DNA from: Streptomyces cathayae
Lineage (GTDB): Bacteria > Actinomycetota > Actinomycetes > Streptomycetales > Streptomycetaceae
Length of the DNA stretch: 64,000 nucleotides
Assembly (NCBI RefSeq): GCF_029760955.1
Contig: NZ_CP121682.1
Location: 6,200,001-6,264,000, forward strand
Reading direction: 5' to 3'
The notes below the pieces were generated by a model, which had not been told where the DNA came from, made no database searches, and worked only from the letters and a program-made list of their open reading frames with translations. Each line of letters opens with the position of its first letter. Position 1 is the first letter of the stretch. A program made the translations under genes and the position numbers. Below, piece after piece: positions 7,510-16,872 of this stretch.

Positions 7510-8496
7510 TCAGCCCTCCGACGCGGGGGCGACGTCACCGAGCAGCTGGCCGAAGGCCGCCTCGTCCACGACCGGGGTGCCGTACTGCCGGGCCTTGACC
7601 ACCTTGGACGTGCCCGAGTCCGGATCATTGGTGACGAGGAGGCTGGTCAGCCGGGACAGGCTGGTGGCGACGTGCAGCCCGGCCTCGGTCGCCCGGTCCT
7701 CCAGCAGGTCCCGCTCCACGGAGGTGTCACCGGAGAACGCGACCCGCATGCCCTGCCTGAGCGGCTCGCCCGGCTGGTACCGCCCCGGGTTGGGGTAGGG
7801 GCAGGCGGGCCGCTTGCGGGAGGGGCGCCAGCCGGTGGACCGGTGGTCGCCGCCGTACCCGGCCTGCCGGCCGGCCCGGGGCCGGTCGGTCCACTCCGTC
7901 AGCGGCAGGCACTCGTGCAGCGGCAGCCGCACCCCGCCCACCGCCGCGGCCCGCAGGCTGGGCCGGAACACCTCCGCGAGCACCCGCGCGTCGTCCAGCG
8001 CGTGGTGCGCGCGCTGCTGCACCACACCGAAATGCGCGGCGAGCGACTCCAGCTTGTGATTGGGCAGCGGCAGCCGGAGCTCCTTGGAGAGGACGATCGT
8101 GCACAACCGCTGCTTCACCGGTGCCTGCGCGCCGGCGCGGGCGTACTCGCGGGCGATCATCTGCCAGTCGAAGACGGCGTTGTGCGCGACGAGCACCCGC
8201 CCCTCCAGCCGGGTGGCGAACTCTTCGGCGATGTCACCGAAGAGGGGCGCCCCTTCGAGGGCCTCGCTCGTCAGGCCGTGGATCCACACCGGACCGGGGT
8301 CCCGCTGCGGATCGACCACCGTGTACCAGTGGTCCTCGACCTCACCGCGCGCGTCCAGCCGGTAGACGCCCGCGGAGACGATGCGGTCGTCCCGGGCGAG
8401 TCCCGTGGTCTCCACGTCGACGACCGCGTACCCCTGCGGGTACGAGGCCGGCCAGGCGATGGCGGAGGATGCTGCGGTCGTGAGGTCTTCGAGCAT
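7510..8496 (-). CDS. DEDDh exonuclease with C-terminal BRCT-like domain
   Basis: A 328-residue protein. The epsilon-type 3'-5' exonuclease domain (about 20-185) has YAVVDVETTG (Exo I Asp-x-Glu), LVAHNAVFDWQMI (Exo II Asp) and HHALDDARVLAEVF (Exo III, His-x4-Asp). This gives the DEDDh set. A basic linker with CPYPNPGRYQPG follows. The C-terminal part (MRVAFSGDTSVERDLLEDRATEAGLHV...LVTNDPDSGTSKVVKARQYG) has the BRCT signature of NAD-dependent ligases and replication factor C. Such exonucleases proofread or trim DNA ends; the BRCT domain may bind nicked or phosphorylated DNA. Confidence 0.93.
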   Translation of the reverse strand: MLEDLTTAASSAIAWPASYPQGYAVVDVETTGLARDDRIVSAGVYRLDARGEVEDHWYTVVDPQRDPGPVWIHGLTSEALEGAPLFGDIAEEFATRLEGRVLVAHNAVFDWQMIAREYARAGAQAPVKQRLCTIVLSKELRLPLPNHKLESLAAHFGVVQQRAHHALDDARVLAEVFRPSLRAAAVGGVRLPLHECLPLTEWTDRPRAGRQAGYGGDHRSTGWRPSRKRPACPYPNPGRYQPGEPLRQGMRVAFSGDTSVERDLLEDRATEAGLHVATSLSRLTSLLVTNDPDSGTSKVVKARQYGTPVVDEAAFGQLLGDVAPASEG

Positions 8497-8567
8497 GGTT
8501 CATGAGGATACGGGCCGCGACTGACAGCCCTGCCCGCCAGGTGCCGTGCGGGCCCCGCCGCCCGGTC

Positions 8568-9599
8568 TCACCAGCGGATCGGTACCGGAAGCGCCGTCAG
8601 GAGGCCCGACACCGCCACCACCAGGGCCAGCAGGGAGGCCTCCGCCCACGCGGGGCCGCGGGCGCTCAGCGGATCGGCCGCGCGGGCCAGCCGGACCCGG
8701 GCCCACAGGGCGAGGGCCGCGACACCGGCCATCAGGATCACCTTCGCGAGCAGGACGCGCCCGTACGCGGTGTCCGTCAACTGCTCCAGGATCGTCCCCG
8801 GCGGCATCCGGCGCAGTGAACTGAACACCCCGGTCACGGTGATGGCGGCCAGCAGGACGGCCGCCACGCGCGCGTACAGCCCCAGCAGCACGCCCCCCGC
8901 CTCCGATTCCCGCCACGCCCGCATGGTGCGCAGCGCGTACAGCAGGCCGCCCACCCAGAGCGAGGCGCAGGTCAGGTGAATCAGTGTCAGGCCGGAGCCG
9001 AGCAGCGGGGTGTACTCGGTCTTCGGGTGCGCGCGCAGGGCCTCGGCGACGATGATCGCGGTCAGCGGCCAGGCCTGTGTGCCCGGCCGGCCGGAGGCGG
9101 CGCACAGGGCCGCGAGGAGGAACGCGTTGACCTCCAGGAGGGCCAGCTTGCCGTCCCGGGAGTCGTACAGGCCGCCCACGTCGACGGCGGCGAGGCTCTC
9201 GGGGATCAGGTTGCCGGTGGCCACGACGGAGGCGAGTCCGAGGGCGGCCGCGAAGCCGACGGTGTTCGCGGCGGTGGACCAGCTGCGGGGCACGGCCTGG
9301 GGAGCGTCGGGCACGGAACGCAGGAGCCGCTTCACGAACAGTTCGCCGACGGGTATCGCCAGCGCCGCGAACAGCACCGTCCGCAGCAGGGCTATGCCGC
9401 CGGTACCGGGCGCCGGGGCCTCACCGGTTCCGCGCAGGGCGGGGGACGGGCCGAGGAAAGGTATCAGCGCAGCCAGCGCCACCAGGACGAGTACGGCGAC
9501 GGCCGGGCCGGTGCCGGAACGCCGCGCACCCCTGTGCGCACCGGCCGCCCCGGGCCTGGGATTTGTCAGAGTCACCCCAGGATCTTCACAAGCACTCAC
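8568..9599 (-). CDS. CopD family membrane protein
   Basis: A 343-residue polytopic protein with about eight hydrophobic helices. The CopD hallmark LIHLTCASLWVGGLLYALRTMR is present: a membrane His, then Ala-Ser-x-Trp-x-Gly-Gly. ILMAGVAALALWARVRLAR follows later. CopD proteins sit in the cytoplasmic membrane and act in copper uptake or resistance, usually with a periplasmic CopC; no CopC gene is seen here. The start is ambiguous between GTG 9599 and an in-frame GTG near 9575 (VTLTNPRPG). It is preceded on the same strand by a CoA transferase gene. Confidence 0.85.
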   Translation of the reverse strand: MSACEDPGVTLTNPRPGAAGAHRGARRSGTGPAVAVLVLVALAALIPFLGPSPALRGTGEAPAPGTGGIALLRTVLFAALAIPVGELFVKRLLRSVPDAPQAVPRSWSTAANTVGFAAALGLASVVATGNLIPESLAAVDVGGLYDSRDGKLALLEVNAFLLAALCAASGRPGTQAWPLTAIIVAEALRAHPKTEYTPLLGSGLTLIHLTCASLWVGGLLYALRTMRAWRESEAGGVLLGLYARVAAVLLAAITVTGVFSSLRRMPPGTILEQLTDTAYGRVLLAKVILMAGVAALALWARVRLARAADPLSARGPAWAEASLLALVVAVSGLLTALPVPIRW

Positions 9600-9698
9600 A
9601 GAACGGGCAAGCGTGCGACGAGGGGGCCGGGGACAATTCGCGCCAAGGTCGGATTCAACGCCCCGGCCGTACCCGTGCGGCCCGCCGGCCCCGGCCCG

Positions 9699-11147
9699 TC
9701 ATCCCCACCGCGCGGTGTCCGCCCCCCACGGTCCGGGCGGCCGGGCCCAGTCACGGGGCCCTCCGGCGAACGACACCGCGGGCCGGACGTACCGCAGCCT
9801 GCCCCGCGCACTGTCCGCCTCCGTGAGCCAGGCGTCGGCGGACCCGCCCGCGACCGGGGCCAGAGCGGCCGCCGAGCCTTCGGCCGGCCCACCCGTGTGT
9901 GCCGCTCCTTCCAGCAGCAGGCCCGCCGTCCGCGCCAGCGCCAGCCGCACGAACCGGCCGCCCCCCTCGTCCGCCTGCTCGGTCAGCGCCCGCAGCACCG
10001 CCCCCGCCAGCAGATATCCCGTGCCGTGGTCGAGGGCCTGCGCCGGGAGAGCCCCCGGTCGCTCCGGTGAACCCTCGCTCGCCGCGATCCCCGTGGCCGC
10101 CTGCACCAGGCTGTCGAAGCCGCGCCGGTCGCCCCACGGCCCGTACGCACCCCACGCCGACAACTGCGCCACGACCACCCCGGGCCGGCGCTCGGCCAGT
10201 GCCTCGGGGCTCAGCCCGAGGCGGTCCAGGGTCCCTGGCCGGTACCCGGTGACCACCACGTCCGCGGCCGAGAGCAGCTCCTCGAAGGCATCCCGGTCGA
10301 CCGTCAGATCCAGCAGGGCCGAGCGCTTCCCGAACCCCGTGTCGGTGTGCTGGTCGGGGAGTTCGGGCAGCCCGGGGGAGTCCAGGCGCAGCACGTCCGC
10401 GCCGAGCAGGGCCAGCGTGCGGGTGGCGACCGGCCCCGCGACGACCCGCGTCAGATCCAGCACCCGCAGCCCCGCCGCCGGCAGCAGCGGATCGCGGTCC
10501 ACGGGGGTGAGCACGCGCGCGGGTGCGGTGTCCAGCCGCCCGCGCTCCACCAGCGGACGCTCCGCCACCGCCGCGGCCTGCTCGTGCGCCGCCCACCGCG
10601 CGGGCGTCCGCAGCGCGACGGCGAGTCCCCCGGCGGCGTGCACGGCCTCCTCGACCTCGACGGCCGACCGCTCGGCGAGCGCCGCCGCCACCGCCCGCGG
10701 GTCCTCGGGCGTCCCCAGTGCGGCGAGCAACCGGGCCCGGTGGTGGGGGTAGTTGGCGTGTGTGCGCACCCAGCCGTCGGCCGTGCGCCAGAAACGCGAC
10801 AGCGGCGCGAAGGCCACCGGGGCCCGCCCGTCGACCAGCAGATGCCGTTCGCTGACGAACGCCGCGGCCACCGCTCCGTCGTCCACCCGCACCGCGGGCG
10901 TCCCAAAGACTCCGGGACGCCCCGCAGGAGTGCGTCCCGAGGGCGTGCGGGCCGCCCGCCGCGTGCCCAGTTCGGCCGCGGCCAGTGCGCACGCGCCCAC
11001 ACAGGCGCGCGCCAGCTCCCGTACCGGCAGCCGCGCGGGAAGGACTTCGGGCCGCTCGACGGTCGACACACGCGTGAGGAGGGCGGGATCGCCGCCGAGC
11101 GAGGACCACACGGCCGCGAGGCCGACGGGGGATTCGGTGTCGGTCAT
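9699..11147 (-). CDS. CaiB/BaiF family CoA transferase
   Basis: A 482-residue protein from ATG 11147 (MTDTESPVGLAAVWSSLGGD). The family III core starts near residue 225 with GLRVLDLTRVVAGPVATRTLALLGADVLRL. It continues with TGFGKRSALLDL and VVVTGYRPGTLDRLGL. WGDRRGFDSLVQAATG contains the Asp at the position of the family catalytic residue. Enzymes of this class move CoA between carboxylates or racemise acyl-CoAs. The N-terminal 200 residues are a duplicated, more divergent half, making the protein longer than the 400-residue norm. The CoA donor and acceptor are unknown. Confidence 0.9.
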   Translation of the reverse strand: MTDTESPVGLAAVWSSLGGDPALLTRVSTVERPEVLPARLPVRELARACVGACALAAAELGTRRAARTPSGRTPAGRPGVFGTPAVRVDDGAVAAAFVSERHLLVDGRAPVAFAPLSRFWRTADGWVRTHANYPHHRARLLAALGTPEDPRAVAAALAERSAVEVEEAVHAAGGLAVALRTPARWAAHEQAAAVAERPLVERGRLDTAPARVLTPVDRDPLLPAAGLRVLDLTRVVAGPVATRTLALLGADVLRLDSPGLPELPDQHTDTGFGKRSALLDLTVDRDAFEELLSAADVVVTGYRPGTLDRLGLSPEALAERRPGVVVAQLSAWGAYGPWGDRRGFDSLVQAATGIAASEGSPERPGALPAQALDHGTGYLLAGAVLRALTEQADEGGGRFVRLALARTAGLLLEGAAHTGGPAEGSAAALAPVAGGSADAWLTEADSARGRLRYVRPAVSFAGGPRDWARPPGPWGADTARWG

Positions 11148-11253
11148 GGGTGCACTGTGCCGCACCGGCGGCCCCCGCGGCGTGAGCCGGTCATCACACT
11201 CGGGCACCCGCCGACGCCCCGCCCACGATCCACCCGCGGGAACTCAGCACACC

Positions 11254-11284
11254 GGAAGGGCCGGGCGGATCGCCCGGCCCTTCC
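11254..11284 (-). terminator. Terminator of the subtilisin gene
   Basis: A perfect 14-bp stem (11254-11267 with 11271-11284) and a 3-base loop, lying 65 bases beyond the stop of the S8 peptidase gene and before the next minus-strand start. The GC-rich stem lacks a strong T tract, as is common in Streptomyces. Confidence 0.75.
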
Positions 11285-11348
11285 CCTCTCACAGATCACG
11301 CGGTACGACCGCGCGGTACTACTACCGCTGCTCCTGCTCCTGCTTCGC

Positions 11349-12884
11349 CTATCGCTTCACCGCGTCCAGCGCGTCGACGATGCCGAAGCCGTAGAAGCCG
11401 TTGATCCGCTTGCCGCCCTCGCACGTCGCGTCCTGCACTCCGTCGCCGTCCTGGTCGTAGGAGGCCGGGCAGCCCGGGTTGTCCGCCTGTGCCTTCAGCA
11501 GCGCCTGCAGCGCGGCCGGGGTCGCCCACGGGTGCTTGGACTTCAGCAGCGCGGCCACCCCGGCGGCGTGCGGTGCGGCCATCGAGGTGCCCTGGAGGAA
11601 GCCGTACTGGTTGTTCGGCATCGTGGACAGGATGCGGCCGTTCTTCGACGGCGTGTCCGGCAGCTGGTAGCGGCTGTCGCCGCCCGGTGCCGCGACGTCC
11701 ACCACGCGGTTGCCGTACGTGGAGTAGAACGACTTGGCGTCGTGCACACCGGTCGCGCTGACCGTGACCACACCCGGCAGCTGGGTCGGCAGGTCCAGGC
11801 ACTCGGAGGGGTCGATGGTGCGCTCGACCGGCGTGGTGTCGTTCGGGCTGGAGGCGTCGTCGATCGCGTCCGAGGCCAGGTCGTGGTTGGAGTTGCCGGC
11901 CGAGGCGACGTGCAGGGTGCCCTTCTTCTGGGCGTACAGCTGGGCCCGGTTGACCGCGTCGACGATCGCCTTCTGGTCGGGGTCGTCCGTGCAGTTGTAC
12001 AGCCAAGGGTCCACGTAGTAGCTGTTGTTGGTGATCTCGACGCCGTGGTCGGCGGCGAACACGAAGGCGCAGACGACGTTCTCCGGGTAGAAGAGACCGT
12101 TGTCCGGGTCGCTCACCTTGATGCTGGACACCTTCACACCGGGCGCGACACCGGCGACCCCGATGCCGTTGCGGGCCGCGGCGATCTCACCGGCCACATG
12201 GGTGCCGTGGTAGTCCTCGTCCGTGTACGGACGCCAGGCCCCCTCGCTGGTGTCCGCCGTGCCGCCGACGCAGTTGGCCGACTGGGCGGCGGAGAAGTTC
12301 GGTGCGAGGTCGGGGTGGGTGTCGTCGACGCCGGTGTCGATCACCGCGACGGTCACCTTCCGGCTGCCGGGGTTGATCCGCGCGGCCTTGTCGGCGCCGA
12401 TCGCCCGCAGGTCCCACTGGTCGGCCTCGAGGGGCTCGCTGCCGGGAACCTTGTCCGAGGCGGCCTTCGTCCGCGCGGCCTCGGCGGCCGTCATGCGGTC
12501 GGCGGCGCCCACGTCGGTCGTCCCGGCCGGAGCCAGCGGCGCGGTACGGGTGGCCCCGGCGGACTGCACTCCCCGCGCGGCGCGGATCTCCTGGCCGAAG
12601 TCCGGGTTCGCCGAGTGGACGACGATCACGCCGATCTTGTCGTGCGTGACCACGACGGTCCCGCCGGCCGCGGCGATCGCCTTCTTCACCGACGCGATGG
12701 TGCGGTGGTCCGCCTTGGTGTTGACGACGTACGCCAAGGCGGGCGCGTCCGTCGCCTGCTTCGCCGCCGGCACCGCCTGCGGTGCCGCCGAGGCCGCCAC
12801 CGGCAGGAAGCCGAGCGAGACGGTCAGGGACAGCGCGACAGGCACGGCGAGGGCGAGACGGCGTCTGGAACGCAGATGAGCCAT
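11349..12884 (-). CDS. Secreted S8 family serine peptidase (subtilisin-like)
   Basis: A 511-residue preproprotein. A Sec signal peptide occupies about residues 1-34 (RSRRRLALAVPVAL... ending AASA). An I9-type propeptide follows (LAYVVNTKADHRTIASVKKAI...). The mature catalytic domain has the full triad: Asp in VAVIDTGVDDTHPD near 181, His in HGTHVAGEIAA near 227 and Ser in GTSMAAPHAAGVAAL near 430. The oxyanion Asn is in HVASAGNSN. Cys residues in NCTDD, SECLD and CPASYDQDGDGVQDATC suggest disulphides in the exported protein. It is monocistronic, with its own terminator, and degrades extracellular protein. Confidence 0.95.
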   Translation of the reverse strand: MAHLRSRRRLALAVPVALSLTVSLGFLPVAASAAPQAVPAAKQATDAPALAYVVNTKADHRTIASVKKAIAAAGGTVVVTHDKIGVIVVHSANPDFGQEIRAARGVQSAGATRTAPLAPAGTTDVGAADRMTAAEAARTKAASDKVPGSEPLEADQWDLRAIGADKAARINPGSRKVTVAVIDTGVDDTHPDLAPNFSAAQSANCVGGTADTSEGAWRPYTDEDYHGTHVAGEIAAARNGIGVAGVAPGVKVSSIKVSDPDNGLFYPENVVCAFVFAADHGVEITNNSYYVDPWLYNCTDDPDQKAIVDAVNRAQLYAQKKGTLHVASAGNSNHDLASDAIDDASSPNDTTPVERTIDPSECLDLPTQLPGVVTVSATGVHDAKSFYSTYGNRVVDVAAPGGDSRYQLPDTPSKNGRILSTMPNNQYGFLQGTSMAAPHAAGVAALLKSKHPWATPAALQALLKAQADNPGCPASYDQDGDGVQDATCEGGKRINGFYGFGIVDALDAVKR

Positions 12885-13157
12885 GGGATCTCCACATCAT
12901 CCGGAAACAAAACCGCCCGAGGCACAGGTGGTGCTCGGGCAGGGACATGACGGGTGGTGCAGGGCGAAGTTATCCCGTGCCCTCCGTGAGCAACAACGGT
13001 TTGCCGTAACGACTTCGGAAAACGTCCCCCGAAAAGAAAGCGCGGACCGTTGAACCGGCGCTCGCGTGGCGCCGTGACGTTGTGCAGGGAGCGCGAGGAC
13101 ACTCGCCCCCGTTCCCGTCGTTCCGTTGTAACCGCACCCGCAACGCGAGGAGACTCC

Positions 13158-13517
13158 GTGGCCGCCGAAGCACCATCCCCCTCAGCAGCAGAGGAACACA
13201 AACTCCCCACACCCGAGGAGTTCACCGCGGTGCAGGAGAGCGCTGAGTTCGGTGAACTGCGCCGCTCCCACCGCTCCTTCGCCTTCCCCCTGACCGTCGG
13301 CTTCATCCTCTGGTACCTGCTGTACGTGCTGCTCTCGAACTACGCGGGCGGCTTCATGGGCACGGAGCTGTTCGGCAACATCAACGTCGCCCTCGTCTTC
13401 GGTGTCCTGCAGTTCGTCACCACGTTCCTCATCGCGTGGCTGTACTCCCGGCACGCCGCCACCAACCTCGACCCCAAGGCCGAGGCCATCAAGACCCGTA
13501 TGGAGGGCGGCGCATGA
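13158..13517 (+). CDS. DUF485 family membrane protein
   Basis: A 119-residue protein from GTG 13158, eight bases after GAGGAG. After a disordered start it has the DUF485 pattern FGELRRSHRSFAFPLTVGFILWYLLYVLLSNYA and a second helix VALVFGVLQFVTTFLIAWLYSRHA. DUF485 proteins are almost always encoded with the acetate permease ActP (E. coli yjcH-actP) and probably assist it. Its stop overlaps the start of the symporter gene (ATGA). An upstream extension to 13050 is open but has no support. Confidence 0.92.
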   Translation: MAAEAPSPSAAEEHKLPTPEEFTAVQESAEFGELRRSHRSFAFPLTVGFILWYLLYVLLSNYAGGFMGTELFGNINVALVFGVLQFVTTFLIAWLYSRHAATNLDPKAEAIKTRMEGGA

Positions 13518-15142
13518 GCCCCGCGATCACCCATGTCACCCTTGCCGCGAACGAGGCGAGCGAACACCGCGCACTGATCATCACGCTGTTCGCGCTGTTC
13601 GTCGTCGCGACCCTCGGCATCACCGTCTGGGCGGGCCGGCAGACCAAGGACGCCGCCGACTTCTACGCGGGCGGACGGCAGTTCAGCGCCTTCCAGAACG
13701 GACTCGCGGTCTCCGGCGACTACATGTCGGCCGCGTCCTTCCTCGGCATCGCCGGCGCCATCGCCCTCTTCGGCTACGACGGCTTCCTGTACTCCATCGG
13801 CTTCCTGGTCGCCTGGCTGGTCGCCCTCCTGCTGGTCGCCGAGCCGCTGCGGAACTCCGGCCGCTACACGATGGGCGACGTCCTCGCCTACCGCATGCGC
13901 CAACGGCCCGTGCGCACCGCGGCCGGCACCTCCACCATCGTGGTGTCGATCTTCTACCTGCTGGCCCAGATGGCGGGCGCCGGCGTCCTCGTCTCGCTGC
14001 TGCTCGGCATCACCTCCGACGCCGGCAAGATCCTCATCGTCGCCCTCGTCGGCGTCCTGATGATCGTCTACGTCTCCATCGGCGGCATGAAGGGCACCAC
14101 CTGGGTGCAGATGATCAAGGCCGTGCTGCTCATCGGCGGCACCATCCTGATCACCTTCCTGGTGCTGCTGAAGTTCAACTTCAACATCTCCGACCTGCTG
14201 GGCAAGGCCGCCGAGAACAGCGGCGCGGGCGCGGCCTTCCTGGAGCCCGGCCTGCAGTACGGCGCGAACGGCACCACCAAGCTGGACTTCATCTCCCTCG
14301 GCATCGCCCTGGTGCTCGGCACCGCCGGCCTGCCGCACATCCTGATCCGCTTCTACACGGTGCCCAACGCCAAGGCCGCCCGTAAGTCCGTGAACTGGGC
14401 CATCGGCATCATCGGCGGCTTCTACCTGATGACCATCGCCCTCGGCTTCGGCGCCGCAGCCCTCATCTCGCGCACCGAGATCATCGAGTCCAACCCGTCC
14501 GGCAACACGGCCGCGCCGCTGCTCGCCCTGCACCTGGGCGGCATCGACTCGACCTGGGGCGCGATCCTGCTCGCCACCATCTCGGCGGTCGCCTTCGCCA
14601 CGATCCTCGCCGTGGTGGCCGGCCTCACCCTCGCCTCGTCCTCCTCCTTCGCGCACGACATCTACGCCAACGTCATCCGCAAGGGGAAGGCCACGGAGAA
14701 GGAGGAGATGCGGGCGGCCCGCTGGGCGACCGTCCTCATCGGTGTCGTCTCCATCGCGCTCGGCGCCCTCGCCCGCGACCTGAACGTGGCCGGTCTGGTC
14801 GCGCTGGCCTTCGCGGTCGCCGCGTCCGCCAACCTGCCGACGATCCTCTACAGCCTGTTCTGGAAGCGGTTCACCACCCAGGGCGCCCTGTGGTCGATCT
14901 ACGGCGGTCTCATCGTCGCCGTCGGCCTGGTGCTGTTCTCGCCCGTGGTCTCCGGCGACCCGACCGCGATGTTCCCCGACGTCGACTTCTCCTGGTTCCC
15001 GCTGAAGAACCCGGGACTCATCTCCATCCCGTTCGGTTTCCTGATGGGCTGGCTGGGCACCGTCCTGTCCAAGGAGGAACCGGACGCCAAGAAGTACGCG
15101 GAGCTGGAGGTCCGGTCGCTGACCGGCGCCGGCGCCCACTGA
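13514..15142 (+). CDS. actP: Cation/acetate symporter
   Basis: A 542-residue member of the sodium:solute symporter family with about 13 membrane helices. Recognisable segments are WAGRQTKDAADFYAGGRQFSAFQNGLAVSGDYMSAASFLG in the first loop and helix 2, YTMGDVLAYRM, and GLPHILIRFYTVPNAKAARKSV. SSSSFAHDIYANVIRKG and LAFAVAASANLPTILYSLFWKRF follow. These match ActP/MctC monocarboxylate transporters that import acetate, propionate or pyruvate with a cation. The ATG overlaps the stop of the DUF485 gene, indicating coupled translation. A strong hairpin follows. Confidence 0.93.
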   Translation: MSPAITHVTLAANEASEHRALIITLFALFVVATLGITVWAGRQTKDAADFYAGGRQFSAFQNGLAVSGDYMSAASFLGIAGAIALFGYDGFLYSIGFLVAWLVALLLVAEPLRNSGRYTMGDVLAYRMRQRPVRTAAGTSTIVVSIFYLLAQMAGAGVLVSLLLGITSDAGKILIVALVGVLMIVYVSIGGMKGTTWVQMIKAVLLIGGTILITFLVLLKFNFNISDLLGKAAENSGAGAAFLEPGLQYGANGTTKLDFISLGIALVLGTAGLPHILIRFYTVPNAKAARKSVNWAIGIIGGFYLMTIALGFGAAALISRTEIIESNPSGNTAAPLLALHLGGIDSTWGAILLATISAVAFATILAVVAGLTLASSSSFAHDIYANVIRKGKATEKEEMRAARWATVLIGVVSIALGALARDLNVAGLVALAFAVAASANLPTILYSLFWKRFTTQGALWSIYGGLIVAVGLVLFSPVVSGDPTAMFPDVDFSWFPLKNPGLISIPFGFLMGWLGTVLSKEEPDAKKYAELEVRSLTGAGAH

Positions 15143-15158
15143 CCCGCACCGGCGGCCG

Positions 15159-15203
15159 GGCCGCGTCGTACGGACCTCTCCCGGAGGTCCGTACGACGCG
15201 GCC
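15159..15203 (+). terminator. Terminator after the acetate symporter gene
   Basis: A perfect 20-bp stem (15159-15178 with 15184-15203) and a 5-base loop, starting 17 bases after the symporter stop codon. There is no T tract. It separates the symporter operon from moaA. Confidence 0.8.
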
Positions 15204-15304
15204 GCCGTACGTTCGTCGCCTCTGACCGCTGTGCTTGTCGGTGCCGTCGCGTAGGCTCGCAGACAGCCGGAGTACGCGTGATCCGAGTCGAGGGAGGGGC
15301 CCAC

Positions 15305-16294
15305 GTGCTCATCGACACGTACGGCCGCGTGGCAACCGACCTGCGGGTGTCACTGACCGACCGGTGCAATCTGCGGTGCACCTACTGCATGCCCGAGGAG
15401 GGCCTGCAGTGGCTGGCCAAGCCCGACCTGCTCACGGACGACGAGATCGTCCGCCTCATCGACATCGCCGTCACCTCCCTCGGTGTCGAGGAGGTCCGCT
15501 TCACCGGCGGTGAGCCCCTGCTCCGCCCCGGCCTGGTCGGCATCGTCGAGCGGGTCGCGGCCCTGGAACCCCGCCCCCGGACCTCCCTCACCACCAACGG
15601 CATCGGCCTCGGGCGCACCGCGGCGGCCCTGAAGGAGGCGGGCCTGGACCGGGTCAACGTCTCCCTCGACACGCTCCGTCCGGACGTCTTCAAGACCCTC
15701 ACCCGCCGCAACCGCCACCAGGACGTCATCGACGGCCTGTACGCGGCCCGTGAGGCCGGACTGACCCCGGTGAAGGTCAACTCGGTCCTGATGCCGGGAC
15801 TCAACGACGACGAGGCCCCCGACCTGCTGGCCTGGGCCGTGGACCACGGCTACGAGCTGCGCTTCATCGAGCAGATGCCCCTGGACGCCCAGCACGGCTG
15901 GAAGCGCGACGGCATGATCACCGCCGGCGACATCCTCGCCTCCCTGCGCACCCGCTTCGAGCTGACCCCCGAGGGCGAGGAGGCCCGCGGCTCCGCCCCG
16001 GCCGAGCGCTGGCTGGTCGACGGCGGCCCGCACCGCGTCGGCGTCATCGCCTCCGTCACCCGCCCGTTCTGCGCGGCCTGCGACCGCACCCGGCTCACCG
16101 CCGACGGGCAGATCCGCACCTGCCTGTTCGCGACCGAGGAGACGGACCTGCGCGCGGCCCTGCGCTCCGACGCGCCCGACGAGGAGATCGCCCGGATCTG
16201 GCGGCTGGCCATGTGGGGCAAGAAGGCGGGCGCCGGTCTCGACGACCCGGCGTTCGTGCAGCCCGACCGCCCGATGTCCGCCATCGGCGGCTGA
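15305..16294 (+). CDS. moaA: GTP 3',8-cyclase MoaA
   Basis: A 329-residue radical SAM enzyme that converts GTP to 3',8-cyclo-7,8-dihydro-GTP in the first step of molybdenum cofactor synthesis. The radical SAM cluster motif CNLRCTYC has Cys at 21, 25 and 28. FTGGEPLLRPGL follows. The second 4Fe-4S site is formed by FCAACDRTRLTADGQIRTC. The protein ends in AIGG, the conserved Gly-Gly tail of MoaA. GTG 15305 has AGGGAGG seven bases upstream and starts at VLIDTYGR; a longer GTG start at 15278 has no such site. No other moa gene is adjacent. Confidence 0.95.
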   Translation: MLIDTYGRVATDLRVSLTDRCNLRCTYCMPEEGLQWLAKPDLLTDDEIVRLIDIAVTSLGVEEVRFTGGEPLLRPGLVGIVERVAALEPRPRTSLTTNGIGLGRTAAALKEAGLDRVNVSLDTLRPDVFKTLTRRNRHQDVIDGLYAAREAGLTPVKVNSVLMPGLNDDEAPDLLAWAVDHGYELRFIEQMPLDAQHGWKRDGMITAGDILASLRTRFELTPEGEEARGSAPAERWLVDGGPHRVGVIASVTRPFCAACDRTRLTADGQIRTCLFATEETDLRAALRSDAPDEEIARIWRLAMWGKKAGAGLDDPAFVQPDRPMSAIGG

Positions 16295-16383
16295 AGCGGC
16301 TGAAGCGGCCGAAGGGCCGAGAACCGAGGGGCCGAGAGCCAGGGCCTGAGGGCCGGGCCCGGAGGCCGGGGCAGGGTTCGGGA

Positions 16384-16611
16384 CTACGCCTCTTCGGGCG
16401 CCCGCCACTCCTCGAAGCGCACCACGTCCTTCAGGAACCCGCGTACGCCGAGGAACTGCGACAGATGCTCCCGGTGCTCCTCACACGCGAGCCAGGTCTT
16501 ACGGCGCTCCGGCGTGTGGATCTTCGGGTTGTTCCAGGCGAGCACCCACACGGCGGTGGCACGGCAGCCCTTGGCGGAACAGATCGGCGTCTTGGGATCA
16601 GGGTCCATCAC
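16384..16611 (-). CDS. Small conserved Cys/His protein
   Basis: A 75-residue protein (MDPDPKTPICSAKGCRATAVWVLAWNNPKIH...) with CSAKGC near residue 11 and CEEHREH near 43. This spacing suggests a single zinc site. The rest is a compact Trp-rich fold ending FEEWRAPEEA. Similar short proteins are widespread in Streptomyces and are sometimes misleadingly labelled acetone carboxylase; nothing here supports that enzyme. Two consecutive ATGs (16611 and 16608) could serve as start. It stands alone, convergent with moaA. Function unknown. Confidence 0.8.
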   Translation of the reverse strand: MMDPDPKTPICSAKGCRATAVWVLAWNNPKIHTPERRKTWLACEEHREHLSQFLGVRGFLKDVVRFEEWRAPEEA

Positions 16612-16680
16612 ACCGCCGACCCTAACCCGACCGGCTCAGCGGCAACGGGCGGAAGCGCCTGTCACACCCGGAACAAAGGC

Positions 16681-16716
16681 GACGCCGAGCAGCCACGGGG
16701 GGAGCTGCCCGGCGTC
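16681..16716 (-). terminator. Probable terminator of the DUF3099 gene
   Basis: A 7-bp stem, one mismatch, a 5-bp stem and a 10-base loop. On the minus strand it is followed by a T-rich run (TTTGTT). It lies about 155 bases downstream of the DUF3099 stop and before the next minus-strand gene. Confidence 0.55.
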
Positions 16717-16872
16717 GGTCTGTCGCTCCGACGGGGGATGCGGAGCGCGTACGAAGTATGTCACGGGTCACCCTGCCCCCGGCACCGGAACAACATGATT
16801 GATCTGAGCTTTTCTTGAGCTTGGCGGGGAAGCGACTTCCGGTTCCGGCCGGTCATGGCCATGGTCCGAAGG